This document shows, piece by piece, positions 34,867-44,965 of a stretch of DNA of 64,000 bases. Origin of the DNA: Rhizobium sp. RU20A. GTDB taxonomy: Bacteria; Pseudomonadota; Alphaproteobacteria; Rhizobiales; Rhizobiaceae. The translations under genes were made by a program, and so were the position numbers. A model generated the notes under the pieces. The model did no database searches. It had not been told where the DNA came from and was given only the letters and a program-made list of their open reading frames with translations. Every line of letters starts with the position of its first letter. The first letter of the stretch is position 1. Where the stretch lies: contig NZ_FTMB01000002.1 in assembly GCF_900155885.1 (NCBI RefSeq), positions 186,001 through 250,000 on the forward strand, in the 5' to 3' direction.

Positions 34867-35082
34867 CTAGTCGCGGTCCGCGCCACCAGAAGACGGCGAT
34901 TCGTCCGTTTTTGCGGCAGGCAGACCATCCGCCTCATCGGCCGCCCCCTGCCGCCGGGCGCGGGCCTGCTGCTTGCGCTGCGCCAGATTGCGCCGCAACG
35001 TCTCGGCCAGCCGAAGGCGCTTGCGCTCCGCCTCGCTGATCGTCTGCCGCTTGTCCGGTGATGAATCGTCCGTGCCTGCCAT
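34867..35082 (-). CDS. Conserved-looking small basic protein (71 aa)
   Basis: MAGTDDSSPDKRQTISEAER and the following Arg/Leu-rich helix (KRLRLAETLRRNLAQRKQQARARRQ) form a basic, probably coiled protein between murA and tRNA-Thr. Codon use and the helical pattern support a gene. I believe similar proteins occur upstream of murA in rhizobia, but I cannot verify that here. Confidence 0.7.
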   Translation of the reverse strand: MAGTDDSSPDKRQTISEAERKRLRLAETLRRNLAQRKQQARARRQGAADEADGLPAAKTDESPSSGGADRD

Positions 35083-35228
35083 ACACCGCCTGATACTGCA
35101 GTTTGTCCCCGTACAAAATGCCCTGGGACGTCAGCCACACCGAAAACTTTCAAATGCGGCTTGCACTCCCCTCCGACCTATGGCAATAGGCCCCACGTCG
35201 CGAGGGCAAAGCCCCCGCCGCCCCAGAT

Positions 35229-35303
<75 letters not shown>

Positions 35304-35437
35304 GTTTTTCTTGATATAAATGACTTCGGTGTCCTCCTTTCTTGTAATGGACACACCAAACGCCGTTGGGTTAGCCTCTACTGACCATAACCAGGAAACG
35401 GCGGTCTAGAGCGCCTCTTTGATGAGCGAGCCATTTG

Positions 35438-36337
35438 ATGTCCCTCACAGATCTTCAGCGCCTTGAGGCGGAGGCGATTCATGTTTTCCGAGAAGTCGTG
35501 GCCACCACGCAGAACCCGGTCATGCTCTACTCCATCGGCAAGGACTCATCCGTTCTCCTGCACCTCGCCCTGAAGGCATTCTACCCCGCCAAGCTCCCAT
35601 TTCCGGTTCTTCACATCGACACGGGGTGGAAGTTCAAGGAAATGATTGCATTCCGCGATGCTGTGGCGCGCGAGCATGATGTCGACTTGATCGTGCATAC
35701 CAACGAGGACGGAGAGCGCGACAACATCAGCCCTTTCGTGCACGGCTCGTCGCACTATACGCACGCGATGAAGACGGTGGCCCTGCGGCAGGCGCTGGAG
35801 GCCTACCGGTTTGATGCAGCATTTGGCGGCGCGCGACGGGACGAGGAGCCGGCCCGCGCCAAGGAACGCATCATTTCCATACGCAGCGCGACCCATGCCT
35901 GGGACCCGAAGAGCCAACGGCCTGAGCTTTGGAAGACCTTCAACACCCACCTGTCACCGGGTGAAAGCATGCGGGTTTTTCCGCTCTCCAATTGGACCGA
36001 AAGGGATATCTGGCGCTACATTGCGCAAGAGGCGATACCCGTTGTGCCTCTCTATTTCGCGAAGAGCAGGAAGGTTGTAGAGCGCGACGGGATGCTGATT
36101 ATGGTCGATGACGACCGGCTGCCCCTGCGACCGGGTGAAGCTCCGGTAGAGCGACTTATCCGGTTTCGGACCCTTGGATGTTATCCGCTGACGGCTGCAA
36201 CGCCCTCTAGCGCCTCGACTGTTGCCGACATCCTCGAGGAAATGCGCGTTTCACGTATGTCCGAGCGACATGGGCGGCTCATCGACCGGGACGAAAGTGG
36301 CTCGATGGAGAAAAAGAAGCGGGACGGATATTTTTGA
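35438..36337 (+). CDS. cysD: Sulfate adenylyltransferase subunit 2
   Basis: 299 residues. With CysN it makes adenosine 5'-phosphosulfate from ATP and sulfate. The PP-loop is [19 protein letters not shown] (Ser32 onward), followed by [39 protein letters not shown] and [15 protein letters not shown]. It ends by overlapping cysNC (TGATG at 36335-36339). No sulfite- or cysteine-pathway genes accompany it, so in this island it probably feeds sulfation rather than assimilation, like rhizobial nodP. Confidence 0.95.
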   Translation: MSLTDLQRLEAEAIHVFREVVATTQNPVMLYSIGKDSSVLLHLALKAFYPAKLPFPVLHIDTGWKFKEMIAFRDAVAREHDVDLIVHTNEDGERDNISPFVHGSSHYTHAMKTVALRQALEAYRFDAAFGGARRDEEPARAKERIISIRSATHAWDPKSQRPELWKTFNTHLSPGESMRVFPLSNWTERDIWRYIAQEAIPVVPLYFAKSRKVVERDGMLIMVDDDRLPLRPGEAPVERLIRFRTLGCYPLTAATPSSASTVADILEEMRVSRMSERHGRLIDRDESGSMEKKKRDGYF

Positions 36338-38238
36338 TGCTTCCACGACCACAAGACGATGTGCGTGAATCACCGGCGGCGAACAAGAACAGCGACGCAC
36401 GCTCACTGTTGCGGTTCATCACCTGCGGTTCGGTCGATGATGGAAAATCCACGCTTCTTGGTCGCCTGCTGCATGATCTCGAGGCAGTACCGGAAGATCA
36501 GTTGGCAACGCTCGCGACCGATAGCAAGCGACACGGTACGACGGGCGCGGCGCTGGACATGGCGCTTCTGGTTGACGGCCTGGAAGCTGAAAAAGCGCAG
36601 GGCATCACGATCGATGTCGCCTATCGCTTCTTTTCGACAGACCGTCGAAAGTTCATCGCAGCCGACACGCCAGGACACGAAGAATACACGCGGAACATGG
36701 TGACGGCGGCATCGACCGCGGACCTTGCTATTCTTCTGGTAGACAGTACCAAGGGTCTGTTGCCGCAAACACGGCGCCACGCCTTCGTTGCTTCACTGCT
36801 GGGCGTGCGCCACGTCGTCCTGGCGGTCAACAAGATCGATATCCAGGGCTACGAACCCGCACCCTTCAGGGCGATCGTTGACGACTTCGCGGCAATTTGT
36901 GAACACCTTTCCTTTGCAACTGTCCAAGCAATCCCGATCTCGGCAAGGGCAGGCGTCAACCTGATCTCGCGATCGGAACACACACCCTGGTATGAGGGTC
37001 CGACGCTTCTCGAACATCTTGAAAACGTGGTGATCGACAGGCCTTACGGGGAAAGGCCGTTTCGATTCCCAGTCCAGATGATCAGTCGGCGGGATGCCGA
37101 TTTCCGTGGATTTGCCGGCACCATTGCGTCGGGCTCGATCTCCGTTGGCGATGAGATCATCGTTCCACGGACCGGACAGCAATCACGCATCGCGTCAATC
37201 GTCACCTATGACGGGTCTCTACCCGAGGCAAGCGAGGGCCAGGCGGTCACCCTCGTCCTGAACGACCACATCGATGTTTCGCGCGGCGATATACTGGCCG
37301 ACCCCGTCGATCGCCCTCGGCTGTCCGAGCAGTTTCAGGCCCACGTCATCTGGTTCGACGCGGTGGCGCTGATGGCCGGACGTGGCTATCGCCTGAAAAC
37401 GGAAACGGACATGGTCGATTGCACGATCACGGCCATCGTGCACATGATCGACATCGAGAGTTATGCACCATGCCTGGTGACGACAATCGCGATGAACCAG
37501 ATTGCAGTCTGCAACATCGCCACACAACGTCCGCTGACATTCGACAGTTACAGCGCCAACCGCGCCACGGGAAACTTCATTCTCATCGACCGTGCAACGA
37601 ACAAGACGGTCGGAGCCGGGATGATCGATTTCCCGCTTCGCCGCGCCTTGAATCTGCATTGGCAGAGCATTGACATCAATGCAGAAGCGCGAAGCAGCCT
37701 CAAGCATCATCGATCGGCCGTGGTATGGCTGACCGGCTTTTCAGGGTCAGGTAAATCAACGATCGCAAACCAGATCGAGCGCCGGCTTCACGCGGCAGGC
37801 CGGCACACATATCTCCTGGACGGCGACAACATCCGGCACGGGCTGAACAAGGATCTCGGCTTCACTGACGAAGACCGCGTCGAGAACATCAGACGGATCG
37901 CGGAAGTCGCACGCCTCATGGCCGATGCCGGGTTAATCGTTCTTGTCTCGTTCATTTCGCCCTTTGCTTCGGAACGGGCCATGGCGCGATCTCTGGTTCG
38001 TGAAGGTTCGTTCGTGGAGGTCTTCGTCGACACCCCCCTCGAGGAGTGCATCCGGAGAGACCCGAAAGGCCTTTACAAGAAAGCGCTACGGGGCGAGATC
38101 GCACATTTCACGGGGATAAGCTCTCCCTATGAAAGACCGGAGAGCCCGGAGGTATATCTCAACACGCTGGAGGCGGCATCGGCCGAACTCGCCGACAAGG
38201 TCTGCGATTACCTCGAAGCAAATGTGATATGTCAGTGA
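36337..38238 (+). CDS. cysNC: Bifunctional sulfate adenylyltransferase subunit 1 / adenylylsulfate kinase
   Basis: 633 residues. The N-terminal CysN GTPase (about 1-440) has GSVDDGKST (31-39), DTPGHEEYTRN (110) and NKID. The C-terminal APS kinase (about 455-633) has GFSGSGKST (467-475), LLDGDNIRHGLNKDLGF and FISPFASERAMARSLV. Together with CysD it converts sulfate to PAPS, the sulfotransferase donor. The fused form is like rhizobial NodQ. The start overlaps the cysD stop by one base. Confidence 0.95.
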   Translation: MLPRPQDDVRESPAANKNSDARSLLRFITCGSVDDGKSTLLGRLLHDLEAVPEDQLATLATDSKRHGTTGAALDMALLVDGLEAEKAQGITIDVAYRFFSTDRRKFIAADTPGHEEYTRNMVTAASTADLAILLVDSTKGLLPQTRRHAFVASLLGVRHVVLAVNKIDIQGYEPAPFRAIVDDFAAICEHLSFATVQAIPISARAGVNLISRSEHTPWYEGPTLLEHLENVVIDRPYGERPFRFPVQMISRRDADFRGFAGTIASGSISVGDEIIVPRTGQQSRIASIVTYDGSLPEASEGQAVTLVLNDHIDVSRGDILADPVDRPRLSEQFQAHVIWFDAVALMAGRGYRLKTETDMVDCTITAIVHMIDIESYAPCLVTTIAMNQIAVCNIATQRPLTFDSYSANRATGNFILIDRATNKTVGAGMIDFPLRRALNLHWQSIDINAEARSSLKHHRSAVVWLTGFSGSGKSTIANQIERRLHAAGRHTYLLDGDNIRHGLNKDLGFTDEDRVENIRRIAEVARLMADAGLIVLVSFISPFASERAMARSLVREGSFVEVFVDTPLEECIRRDPKGLYKKALRGEIAHFTGISSPYERPESPEVYLNTLEAASAELADKVCDYLEANVICQ

Positions 38239-38278
38239 GGCCTTCGCCAGCCGCCTCGCGGTTGCCATGCAGGATGTG

Positions 38279-39133
38279 TTATCGCCCGAACCGCCCAAAC
38301 GCGCTGATGGTCCGCAAAATGGCCGCATCATCGATCGGATCTTCGAATTGCGTGTGGCGCCAGCTTGAGACCGGGACGAAGTCGAAGACCCGGCTCGCAC
38401 AGTCCTCCCACCGCTCGCTTATCTGTGGAAGCGGGCGACTTTCTGGCCTGGCGACCGCAAAGCCAAGAAGCACAATCTGCGGCCCGAAATACCGTTGCAA
38501 TGCCGAGACCATCTCGGCGCAGACATCGTTACTGAGACGGTCGGCATGAGATGTCGCGGCAAAGGTGATCGCCTCGCCCTTCAAGGCGCGTAGCCGGTCC
38601 ACGCATCGTATCAAGTAGGCGTGTCCATCCGGACGGTGCACGTCGTGGTGCTGGAACATTGGCGGATGAACGCCATATTTTCGATGGAGTACGCGGTCGG
38701 TTCCAGTGCTTTCGAGGTTGGGCTCGTAAAAACTCGTATCGAGAAAGTCGCGGAAATCAGTGTCGAGGATATCAATCACTGCCCGCCAGTCGCTGAAAAT
38801 CCAGTCGAAAGGAAATGACTGTGTACGCCAGCCGGCGGATCCAAGAATAGAGGCCATGTGGCATGACGATCCGAGGCTGACCACGGTGCCTGGACTCGGA
38901 CCAACCATAACGCGCAGTGCCTCGTTGCGTGCGCTCAGGCGGCGTTCGTCACTCTCCAGCAAGACTTGCAGCACATGGTCGGCCCAATTGGGCCTGTCGG
39001 CATTCTGAAGCGCGACGTGTAATCCTTCGGGATCCGGCTCCCGCCCAAGGACCGCCCGATACATCGAGCCTATCAAAGAGATCTTCTGGCGACGTTCCTT
39101 TTCCAATGCCCGTTTCTTGAAAATTGGCAACAC
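38279..39133 (-). CDS. DUF1796 putative cysteine-peptidase-like protein with DUF4214-like N-terminus
   Basis: 284 residues. Residues about 18-60 (LIGSMYRAVLGREPDPEGLHVAL) resemble the short DUF4214 repeat seen in surface and polysaccharide proteins. From about residue 85 the DUF1796 pattern appears: VSLGSSCHMASILGSAGWRTQSFPFDWIFSD, with a candidate catalytic Cys in SSC and a likely His in a later SHADRLS segment. Such proteins often sit in glycan clusters; the function is unproven. Convergent with cysNC, 40 bp apart. Confidence 0.7.
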   Translation of the reverse strand: MLPIFKKRALEKERRQKISLIGSMYRAVLGREPDPEGLHVALQNADRPNWADHVLQVLLESDERRLSARNEALRVMVGPSPGTVVSLGSSCHMASILGSAGWRTQSFPFDWIFSDWRAVIDILDTDFRDFLDTSFYEPNLESTGTDRVLHRKYGVHPPMFQHHDVHRPDGHAYLIRCVDRLRALKGEAITFAATSHADRLSNDVCAEMVSALQRYFGPQIVLLGFAVARPESRPLPQISERWEDCASRVFDFVPVSSWRHTQFEDPIDDAAILRTISAFGRFGR

Positions 39134-39299
39134 GTTAACGATGCTCCTTCGATACCATGCCTTGCCTTCCTCCAGGCGACATCACGCCTCAGATCCGCCT
39201 CTTGAACGACAGCCGCGTTCATCTATTGCAATTGCTTGTCGGACGCTACCGCTCGCCGGCGCATTCGCGTATTCATGTTCAAACTCAAGGTTGACGCCC

Positions 39300-39860
39300 A
39301 TGACGAAAAAGCTGCGCCTCTTGTCCGACACGCTCATTGGAAAGGGCTGGGGAGAGCTCAGGGATTACACTGTCGCTTACCGCACCTCGGAGGGACAGGA
39401 TGTCGAGATCCGGCGGGAATGCTACCATCGCGGTCACGCCGCGGCCGTTCTTCCCTATCATCTCGAAAAGAAAACCGTCGTTCTTGTCCGGCAGATGCGT
39501 ATCGGCGCTTTCCTGTCTGGCGACGACGCATTCCTGCTTGAAGCTGCGGCTGGCGGGCTCGACGGTCAGGAGCCGGCTGCATGTGCCAAACGCGAGGCCC
39601 TCGAAGAGACCGGGTGCCGCGTGTTCAATCTTGAAAAGATTGCTGACGTCTACGCCATGCCGGCAGCCGTCACGGAGAAGGTGCATCTCTTCCTGGGAGA
39701 GTACGACAACGAGCCACGGAAGACGGCAGGGCTTGCCGAGGAACATGAATTCATCGAAGTGGTTGAACTTCCCCTCCGCGACGCCCTCGACATGATCAAG
39801 ACGGGACAGATCATCGATATGAAGACGATCATTCTGTTGCAATCCTTAGCGCTGAAATAG
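39300..39860 (+). CDS. NUDIX hydrolase, NudK-like (GDP-mannose pyrophosphatase family)
   Basis: 186 residues from the ATG at 39300 with AAGG upstream. The Nudix box GGLDGQEPAACAKREALEETG (about 83-103) is complete. The N-terminal region (DTLIGKGWGELRDYTVAYRTSEGQDVEIRRECYHRGHAAAVLPY) and MPAAVTEKVHLFLGEY fit NudK/ADP-ribose-type enzymes that cleave GDP-mannose. In this island it could limit the GDP-mannose pool that also feeds the nearby epimerase. Substrate not proven. Confidence 0.85.
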   Translation: MTKKLRLLSDTLIGKGWGELRDYTVAYRTSEGQDVEIRRECYHRGHAAAVLPYHLEKKTVVLVRQMRIGAFLSGDDAFLLEAAAGGLDGQEPAACAKREALEETGCRVFNLEKIADVYAMPAAVTEKVHLFLGEYDNEPRKTAGLAEEHEFIEVVELPLRDALDMIKTGQIIDMKTIILLQSLALK

Positions 39861-39949
39861 CCCGTCAGGAACGTCCCCCCGTCCCGCTCTTGCGGACCGC
39901 CAATGTGACAGCTGCCGATGCCAAACCGGGCCCGGCAGCTGTGCCATTT

Positions 39950-42145
39950 TTAGCGTTCGCGCAGGACGTTTCGGACGAACTCGTAATGCGAAAGCACTTC
40001 ATGATCGCCGGGATTGAGGTGGCGGACAAAGGAGTAAGCGACGTAGGCGTTCTCGAAGCGTCCGCGTTCCTTTTCAACATGGCCAAACTGTTTCCAGGCG
40101 GCGGCTGACTCGGGCTTTGCCCGCAGGTAACGCGCATAGAACCGCGAGGCCCATCCCCATGACCTCGCCTTGGCCGAGGATCGCGCCAACTGCAGCCACA
40201 GCGCCGAGATGTCGAACAGCGGTGCTGTTGCGGACAGGAACTCAATCGCAGTACGAGCCCCCTTCACAGGGTCAAGGACTTCTCCCCGACCATCGTCGAC
40301 CGGATGCGGTACTTCGCAGCCCGCAAGGGTGAGGGCTTCGATAAGCCGCATATGATGGTCAGGAACCGTCACGTCCGCAAAACCGATGGACGATATTCCA
40401 AAGAGCGGCTCACCCGCAGGGACGGTCTTCCCAGCCGAATTCGTCTTGAAGTCGAAGGCGAGCGTCAAAATCCCGTTATCCCCGACGCAGCCCGTCAGCT
40501 TATGGACCGAGCGACGCACGGCAAGCACCACGGTTTTCGCAGATGTGCCCGCCGTGATCTCCACGATGCGGGCACCGGGAGCCGGAGAACTCAGGCAGAG
40601 ATAGATATCAACGAGCCAACCTGTCGGCAGCACCGTCTGAAGTTCCAGCGTAGCGTTGGCCTCGTTCGCCCAGGCGAGTTGTTGCTCACAGGGGCCCCAT
40701 CCTTTGCTCCGGGTCATACGCGCCGTGACCATCAGGTCACCTTCGAGATCCAAGCGAGGCAAACGCGCCTCCCCGAAATCGTAAAGGGTGCCGGGAGAAA
40801 ATCGGTAATTGCAGACCGGCCTCGTCGAAGGCCAGGTGAACGCCTTCAGGGCGTCATACAATTCTTGGCAGAACGCAAGCCAGGTCTTCGGCTTGAAATT
40901 CTCGCGGATGTTCCGCTCCCAGGCTGCAAGGTCGCTTCTGTCGAGCAAAAGCGGGCGAATAACTGCAAGGCCGCTCTGCCAGTCGAAGGGATCCACATAT
41001 CGTGCGAAACGCCCTCCGACTTCAGGCATGGAGGTCGCCGATGACGTCACGCAGGGCTTGCCGCGTGCCAAGCTCTCCCCGACGGGCAGGCCCCAACCCT
41101 CCGCAAAGCTGGGGTATACCGTGAAAAGGCAATTTTCGTAGAGGTAGTCGAGTTCCGCATCTGAAATGTTGTTGTAGACCTGCAGCCAGCGATCAGCAGC
41201 TTTCGTGCGCGAGATCTCTTCCTTCAGTTCCTCGATGTTCCATCCCCATTTGCCGACGAAGACGAGGCGGGGAATCTTCGCATCGCCAAATTCGGTGGCA
41301 AGGGCCTCCCAGATCTTGATCAGGAAACTATGGTTCTTTCGGATTTCGATCGTACCGACGCACAGAACGTAGTCCTGACCTGAGAGCGCGGAAAAGCGCG
41401 ACGGCTGGGTGGCGGACTGAACCGCGCTCGGAAGCTCGGTGGGAAGTTGAACCGCTGTCACGGGCAACGACAGATTCAACCGCCGCCCCATGAACTCCTC
41501 GACTTCACCTTTGACGAAGTCGGAGTTCGTCAACACCTGATCGCAAACAGAAAGCACATCGATCAGAGAGCGTCGGAAGGTGCGATTGGCGACCTCGGAG
41601 AGGTATTCGGGGTTCTTGATCTGGATGAGGTCATGGATGAAGAGTGAAATGCGCACACCTTCCATCCGAAGACGGATCAACAGGTCATGATGGTAGTAAA
41701 TCCAGAACGCGCCCACCATGACGTAGCTGTCAATCGCGCGCGGTGACACTTCTATGCGGCTGTCATAGACGGCATCGAGAGCCTTGCGGATTGTTTCTCG
41801 CGATGCGCTGCCGCCTTGCAGCAACTGAACGAGTGTCTGCACCGCCTCAGCATCGGCGGCAAGAACGCGCTGGCGATCAAATTCCGGAATAACGGGAATG
41901 ACATCGACATCGGCCATCGCACGGTGAACGATGAGATTTGCAACAACCCGCTGGATGCCACTGACGGTGGTGTTTCCATCCTGCGCGTAAGCGACGAAAT
42001 CCGTTATGTCCAACCAATAGATGGGGCGGCTGCCGATCATCTTCGGGAGCAGCGCGTTACCCCACTTGGGCATTTCGGAGCCGTATGCCGGCTTGATTAT
42101 TTCGGTTCCAGTCATCTGGGCTTTTGCGACCTGCGACATGTTCAT
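39950..42145 (-). CDS. GT4-type glycosyltransferase with long C-terminal extension
   Basis: 731 residues. The GT-B glycosyltransferase part (about 40-440) begins WLDITDFVAY and VSGIQRVVANL and includes FIHDLIQIKNPEYL, NSDFVKGEVEEF, GTIEIRKNHSFLIKIWEAL and the donor motif EGWGLPVGESLARGKP with EX7E. The remaining 290 residues first form a beta-sandwich-like segment, then TPR-like helices near the end (AAWKQFGHVEKERGRFENAYVAYSF). It probably builds the island polysaccharide; the extension may bind glycan or partner proteins. Confidence 0.85.
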   Translation of the reverse strand: MNMSQVAKAQMTGTEIIKPAYGSEMPKWGNALLPKMIGSRPIYWLDITDFVAYAQDGNTTVSGIQRVVANLIVHRAMADVDVIPVIPEFDRQRVLAADAEAVQTLVQLLQGGSASRETIRKALDAVYDSRIEVSPRAIDSYVMVGAFWIYYHHDLLIRLRMEGVRISLFIHDLIQIKNPEYLSEVANRTFRRSLIDVLSVCDQVLTNSDFVKGEVEEFMGRRLNLSLPVTAVQLPTELPSAVQSATQPSRFSALSGQDYVLCVGTIEIRKNHSFLIKIWEALATEFGDAKIPRLVFVGKWGWNIEELKEEISRTKAADRWLQVYNNISDAELDYLYENCLFTVYPSFAEGWGLPVGESLARGKPCVTSSATSMPEVGGRFARYVDPFDWQSGLAVIRPLLLDRSDLAAWERNIRENFKPKTWLAFCQELYDALKAFTWPSTRPVCNYRFSPGTLYDFGEARLPRLDLEGDLMVTARMTRSKGWGPCEQQLAWANEANATLELQTVLPTGWLVDIYLCLSSPAPGARIVEITAGTSAKTVVLAVRRSVHKLTGCVGDNGILTLAFDFKTNSAGKTVPAGEPLFGISSIGFADVTVPDHHMRLIEALTLAGCEVPHPVDDGRGEVLDPVKGARTAIEFLSATAPLFDISALWLQLARSSAKARSWGWASRFYARYLRAKPESAAAWKQFGHVEKERGRFENAYVAYSFVRHLNPGDHEVLSHYEFVRNVLRER

Positions 42146-42446
42146 CTTTAAACCTTAGATTTTAGCCTCGACCCAGGCGACGCTGAGGGCAAACCGGGAC
42201 ATTTCAAGGATTGGCGAGTTATCTCTCATTTACTGACTGCAGCCCAAGGCTGCATTTATGAAAAATCTATAAAGTGCTGCGGAAAGTACTCAAATCGCGA
42301 GCAGTTGCAACCTCATCGGGGGCTTAAAATACCTGTCCGCCTGGGGTTGCTTGCCCGGATCCTGTCAAAACAAGGAGATGGAGCATTCGAGTGCCTATCT
42401 TTCGAACGGATTTCTGCAACGGGGGCATTGCCGCCCGCTCATACCC
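42146..42446. other. Intergenic region, no gene supported
   Basis: About 300 bp between two minus-strand genes. It carries the promoter of the glycosyltransferase gene at 39950-42145. No RNA gene, repeat or terminator is evident. Confidence 0.5.
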
Positions 42447-43379
42447 TTAGACACCGTCGGCCAAAGCGGCATGAAGACGGGACAGTGTCTCGTTGATGCG
42501 CCTTATTTCATCGATCCTGTATCCATTTTCAGTCTGCAATTCCTCGATCAAGCGTTGCTGCCGATGGATTTCCTCTATCCGGTCACCGTTTTCCCTGGCT
42601 AGACGGATCGCAAAGCGCTTGTAGACGTCGCGGGACTGGAGGGCGCGCAGATCAATGGAAGCAAGCCCCTCGGCCGTCAAGGGGTAACCGAGCGTCGTCG
42701 CGATCTCACCGAAGGTTCCATTGATCTTCTTCAGATCATCGGCAGAGAGCGCATTCAGCGCCTCGTACGGGCGGCCCAAACGGTTGTGCTGATCCGTGTT
42801 GCCGACCAACTGAAGGAAATTCGCTTCCATGACTATGAGATCCAAGGCCTCCCGATCGGGCCGAATGCCCATGAATTCGGCGACCTCGATAAGGAACCCT
42901 ATTGGATCCTGCACGACATCTTCATATTTCCTAATGAGACCCTCTCGCTGTCGGGCGAAATCGTGCAGTTGGCGGATATCGTCGATGAACGTGTCATCGA
43001 CACCCAAAGGCTGGTCAATGTCGGCATCGTGAATGATAGAGGCTGGCAAAGCGTCCTGCTGGTGCAGATAACGGGCATGAAACCAACTTAGCTGACAGTC
43101 TCGCGGATCGCGCACGACAAGAATGGGTACGATCTCGAACCCCTTCACCTTCTCGACAACGCTCACACCGCCGCGAAAACAGCCAACGAGAGTATTTTGT
43201 TCGAAGGCGTCCTGGAGGTGTTCCTCGGGGATATCATGCGGGGCAATAGCCTGTAGATGAAAGCGTGCAACGGTGTCGTCAGCCCGGTACCCGGATCTCT
43301 CAAGCAAGCCCTGTAGAAGCATGAAGAGGATCGAACTTCCGCCGCGGCGAAACCCAAGGAAGACGAATTTTTTATCCAC
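42447..43379 (-). CDS. PAPS-dependent sulfotransferase
   Basis: 310 residues from a GTG start at 43379 with GGGG upstream (longer in-frame GTG starts at 43394 and 43451 are possible). FLGFRRGGSSILFMLLQGLL (residues 8-27) is the 5'-phosphosulfate loop. ILVVRDPRDCQLSWFHARYL (about 105-124) is the 3'-phosphate site. A C-terminal helical stretch (RENGDRIEEIHRQQRLIEEL) is probably a coiled coil. It should transfer sulfate from PAPS, supplied by CysD and CysNC nearby, to a carbohydrate. The acceptor is unknown. Confidence 0.85.
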   Translation of the reverse strand: MDKKFVFLGFRRGGSSILFMLLQGLLERSGYRADDTVARFHLQAIAPHDIPEEHLQDAFEQNTLVGCFRGGVSVVEKVKGFEIVPILVVRDPRDCQLSWFHARYLHQQDALPASIIHDADIDQPLGVDDTFIDDIRQLHDFARQREGLIRKYEDVVQDPIGFLIEVAEFMGIRPDREALDLIVMEANFLQLVGNTDQHNRLGRPYEALNALSADDLKKINGTFGEIATTLGYPLTAEGLASIDLRALQSRDVYKRFAIRLARENGDRIEEIHRQQRLIEELQTENGYRIDEIRRINETLSRLHAALADGV

Positions 43380-43633
43380 TGAAACCCCACTCACCTGCTG
43401 CCTGCCGTCCAATGCAGTTCCCCCACTGACGCAACGGCTAGCGCCACGCACTTTTGCGCCTCTCCCAACCGTTACCGCTTTGTCATCTTCGCAATTAGGG
43501 CTTGCACGTGCCCCCGCTCAACCGTCAAGGCGCCAATCTTGATAAGAAAACAAACGAACGACAAGGATGGTGGTAAGCGAACTCTGAAAACGCCTGCAAA
43601 ATCAGGTTGCAAAGATGCGAGCTACGATTGGCC

Positions 43634-44965
43634 TCACTTTGATGTGATCGTAATGTCATGAAGGGTCAAAACGGATGTTCCATGCGAGTAGACGCGGGCT
43701 TCGAAGCGTTCGTCGTCAGCGAGATTGACGGAGACGTCGAAGGATACCCGGACGGTTCGGCCACCGGTACCGGACAGTTGGATCGTATGCGCCGGCAGGC
43801 ATTCGTTCGGCCGGCAGACGCAGAAGTCAGCCCATCCGATCGGCTGCTCGGACGGCGCGTCGCTTTGATATCGATAGGCCACCGTATAGCGATTCGGGGG
43901 CAGATAGCCGTACTGGCCAAAGGCGACAAAACCCTCGCGATGGCTGACACGACGTCCGCCATAGGGAACGACGTCCGATTCGACCTGATGGCGCAACCGC
44001 TCGCCCAGCATAAGCTTTGAATAAGCGTTCGCCTGAAAGCCCGAGGTATCAATCGCGATACGGGGCATCGACAGGTGAGTGTCATTGATATTGACTGGCA
44101 GAAGGATCTCGGCAAACGACTGGTCATAGAACCAGTCCCGTTCCGAGCAACAGAACCCGGCAAAAGTACCGCCATCATCCGTGGAGAAAAGGCAGGTGGG
44201 ATCGACGATCGAAAAGCCCAGCCGGCTTAGTGCTTCGACGTCGTTGTCCAGCCGGAAACACGACTCGCGTTCCGCATTCAGGGACCACTGAAATGGGTAA
44301 TGGTGACTTGGCGTGATCGTGGCGTGCCCGAAGCCATACAGGATGCCATTCCGGTTCAGGGCATTCGCCCCTCCCCGCATCATGTTGAAATTATCATGCG
44401 GGGCACGTGGCGCGAAACCGCCGGGTTTTGCCTGTTCCAGTTCTGCAAGACCGGTCTCGAGATCAATGTCGAGCACCTGGTTCGGATCGAAGCCGTGAAC
44501 GGCACCGAGGCGACCGTTATTGTCGAAAGGCATCCAGTTCTTACCGTACGTGAACCACGGATCACGCACGAGGACCGGCAGAAGACGCTCTCGGCCAATG
44601 TCATAAATGTAATAGGGATGCTCGCTGTTCAGTGCGCCTCGGAACAACACAATGGCACGGTCACCGACATGGGTGACACGCGGGTCGTTGCCGGAACCGA
44701 TATCAAGCGCGCTTTCGCAGACGAGACCGTCGTCCTCCCGACGCCATCGTCTGATGACGATTCGGCTCAGATAAGCGCTCTTATCCTCAGGCCAGTCCTC
44801 CGGACCGAACATGACATGATAACGGCTGGCCGACCATAAGGCCCCCTGCCAGTTGATGAATGCAAAAAAACACTCGAACGGACTTCCGCAGACGGCATGC
44901 GTTCGAAGGACAAAGGCACTGCCCTCCCGTCGAAACCTGATGGAGAGCGGCACCTTGGCAGCCAT
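43634..44965 (-). CDS. Beta-propeller-like putative glycosidase-family protein with C-terminal beta-sandwich
   Basis: 443 residues. Repeated beta blades with SGNDPRVTHVGDRAIVLFRG, YGKNWMPFDNNGRLGAVHGF and DPNQVLDIDLETG recall GH43/GH130-type propellers, where KNW and DPR segments shape the active site. No secretion signal is seen, so it is probably cytosolic. The last 100 residues (YLPPNRYTVAYRY onward to RVYSHGTSVLTLHDITI) form a separate sandwich similar in pattern to the C-terminus of the 55684 gene product. It may trim or remodel polysaccharide; this is inference. Confidence 0.6.
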   Translation of the reverse strand: MAAKVPLSIRFRREGSAFVLRTHAVCGSPFECFFAFINWQGALWSASRYHVMFGPEDWPEDKSAYLSRIVIRRWRREDDGLVCESALDIGSGNDPRVTHVGDRAIVLFRGALNSEHPYYIYDIGRERLLPVLVRDPWFTYGKNWMPFDNNGRLGAVHGFDPNQVLDIDLETGLAELEQAKPGGFAPRAPHDNFNMMRGGANALNRNGILYGFGHATITPSHHYPFQWSLNAERESCFRLDNDVEALSRLGFSIVDPTCLFSTDDGGTFAGFCCSERDWFYDQSFAEILLPVNINDTHLSMPRIAIDTSGFQANAYSKLMLGERLRHQVESDVVPYGGRRVSHREGFVAFGQYGYLPPNRYTVAYRYQSDAPSEQPIGWADFCVCRPNECLPAHTIQLSGTGGRTVRVSFDVSVNLADDERFEARVYSHGTSVLTLHDITITSK

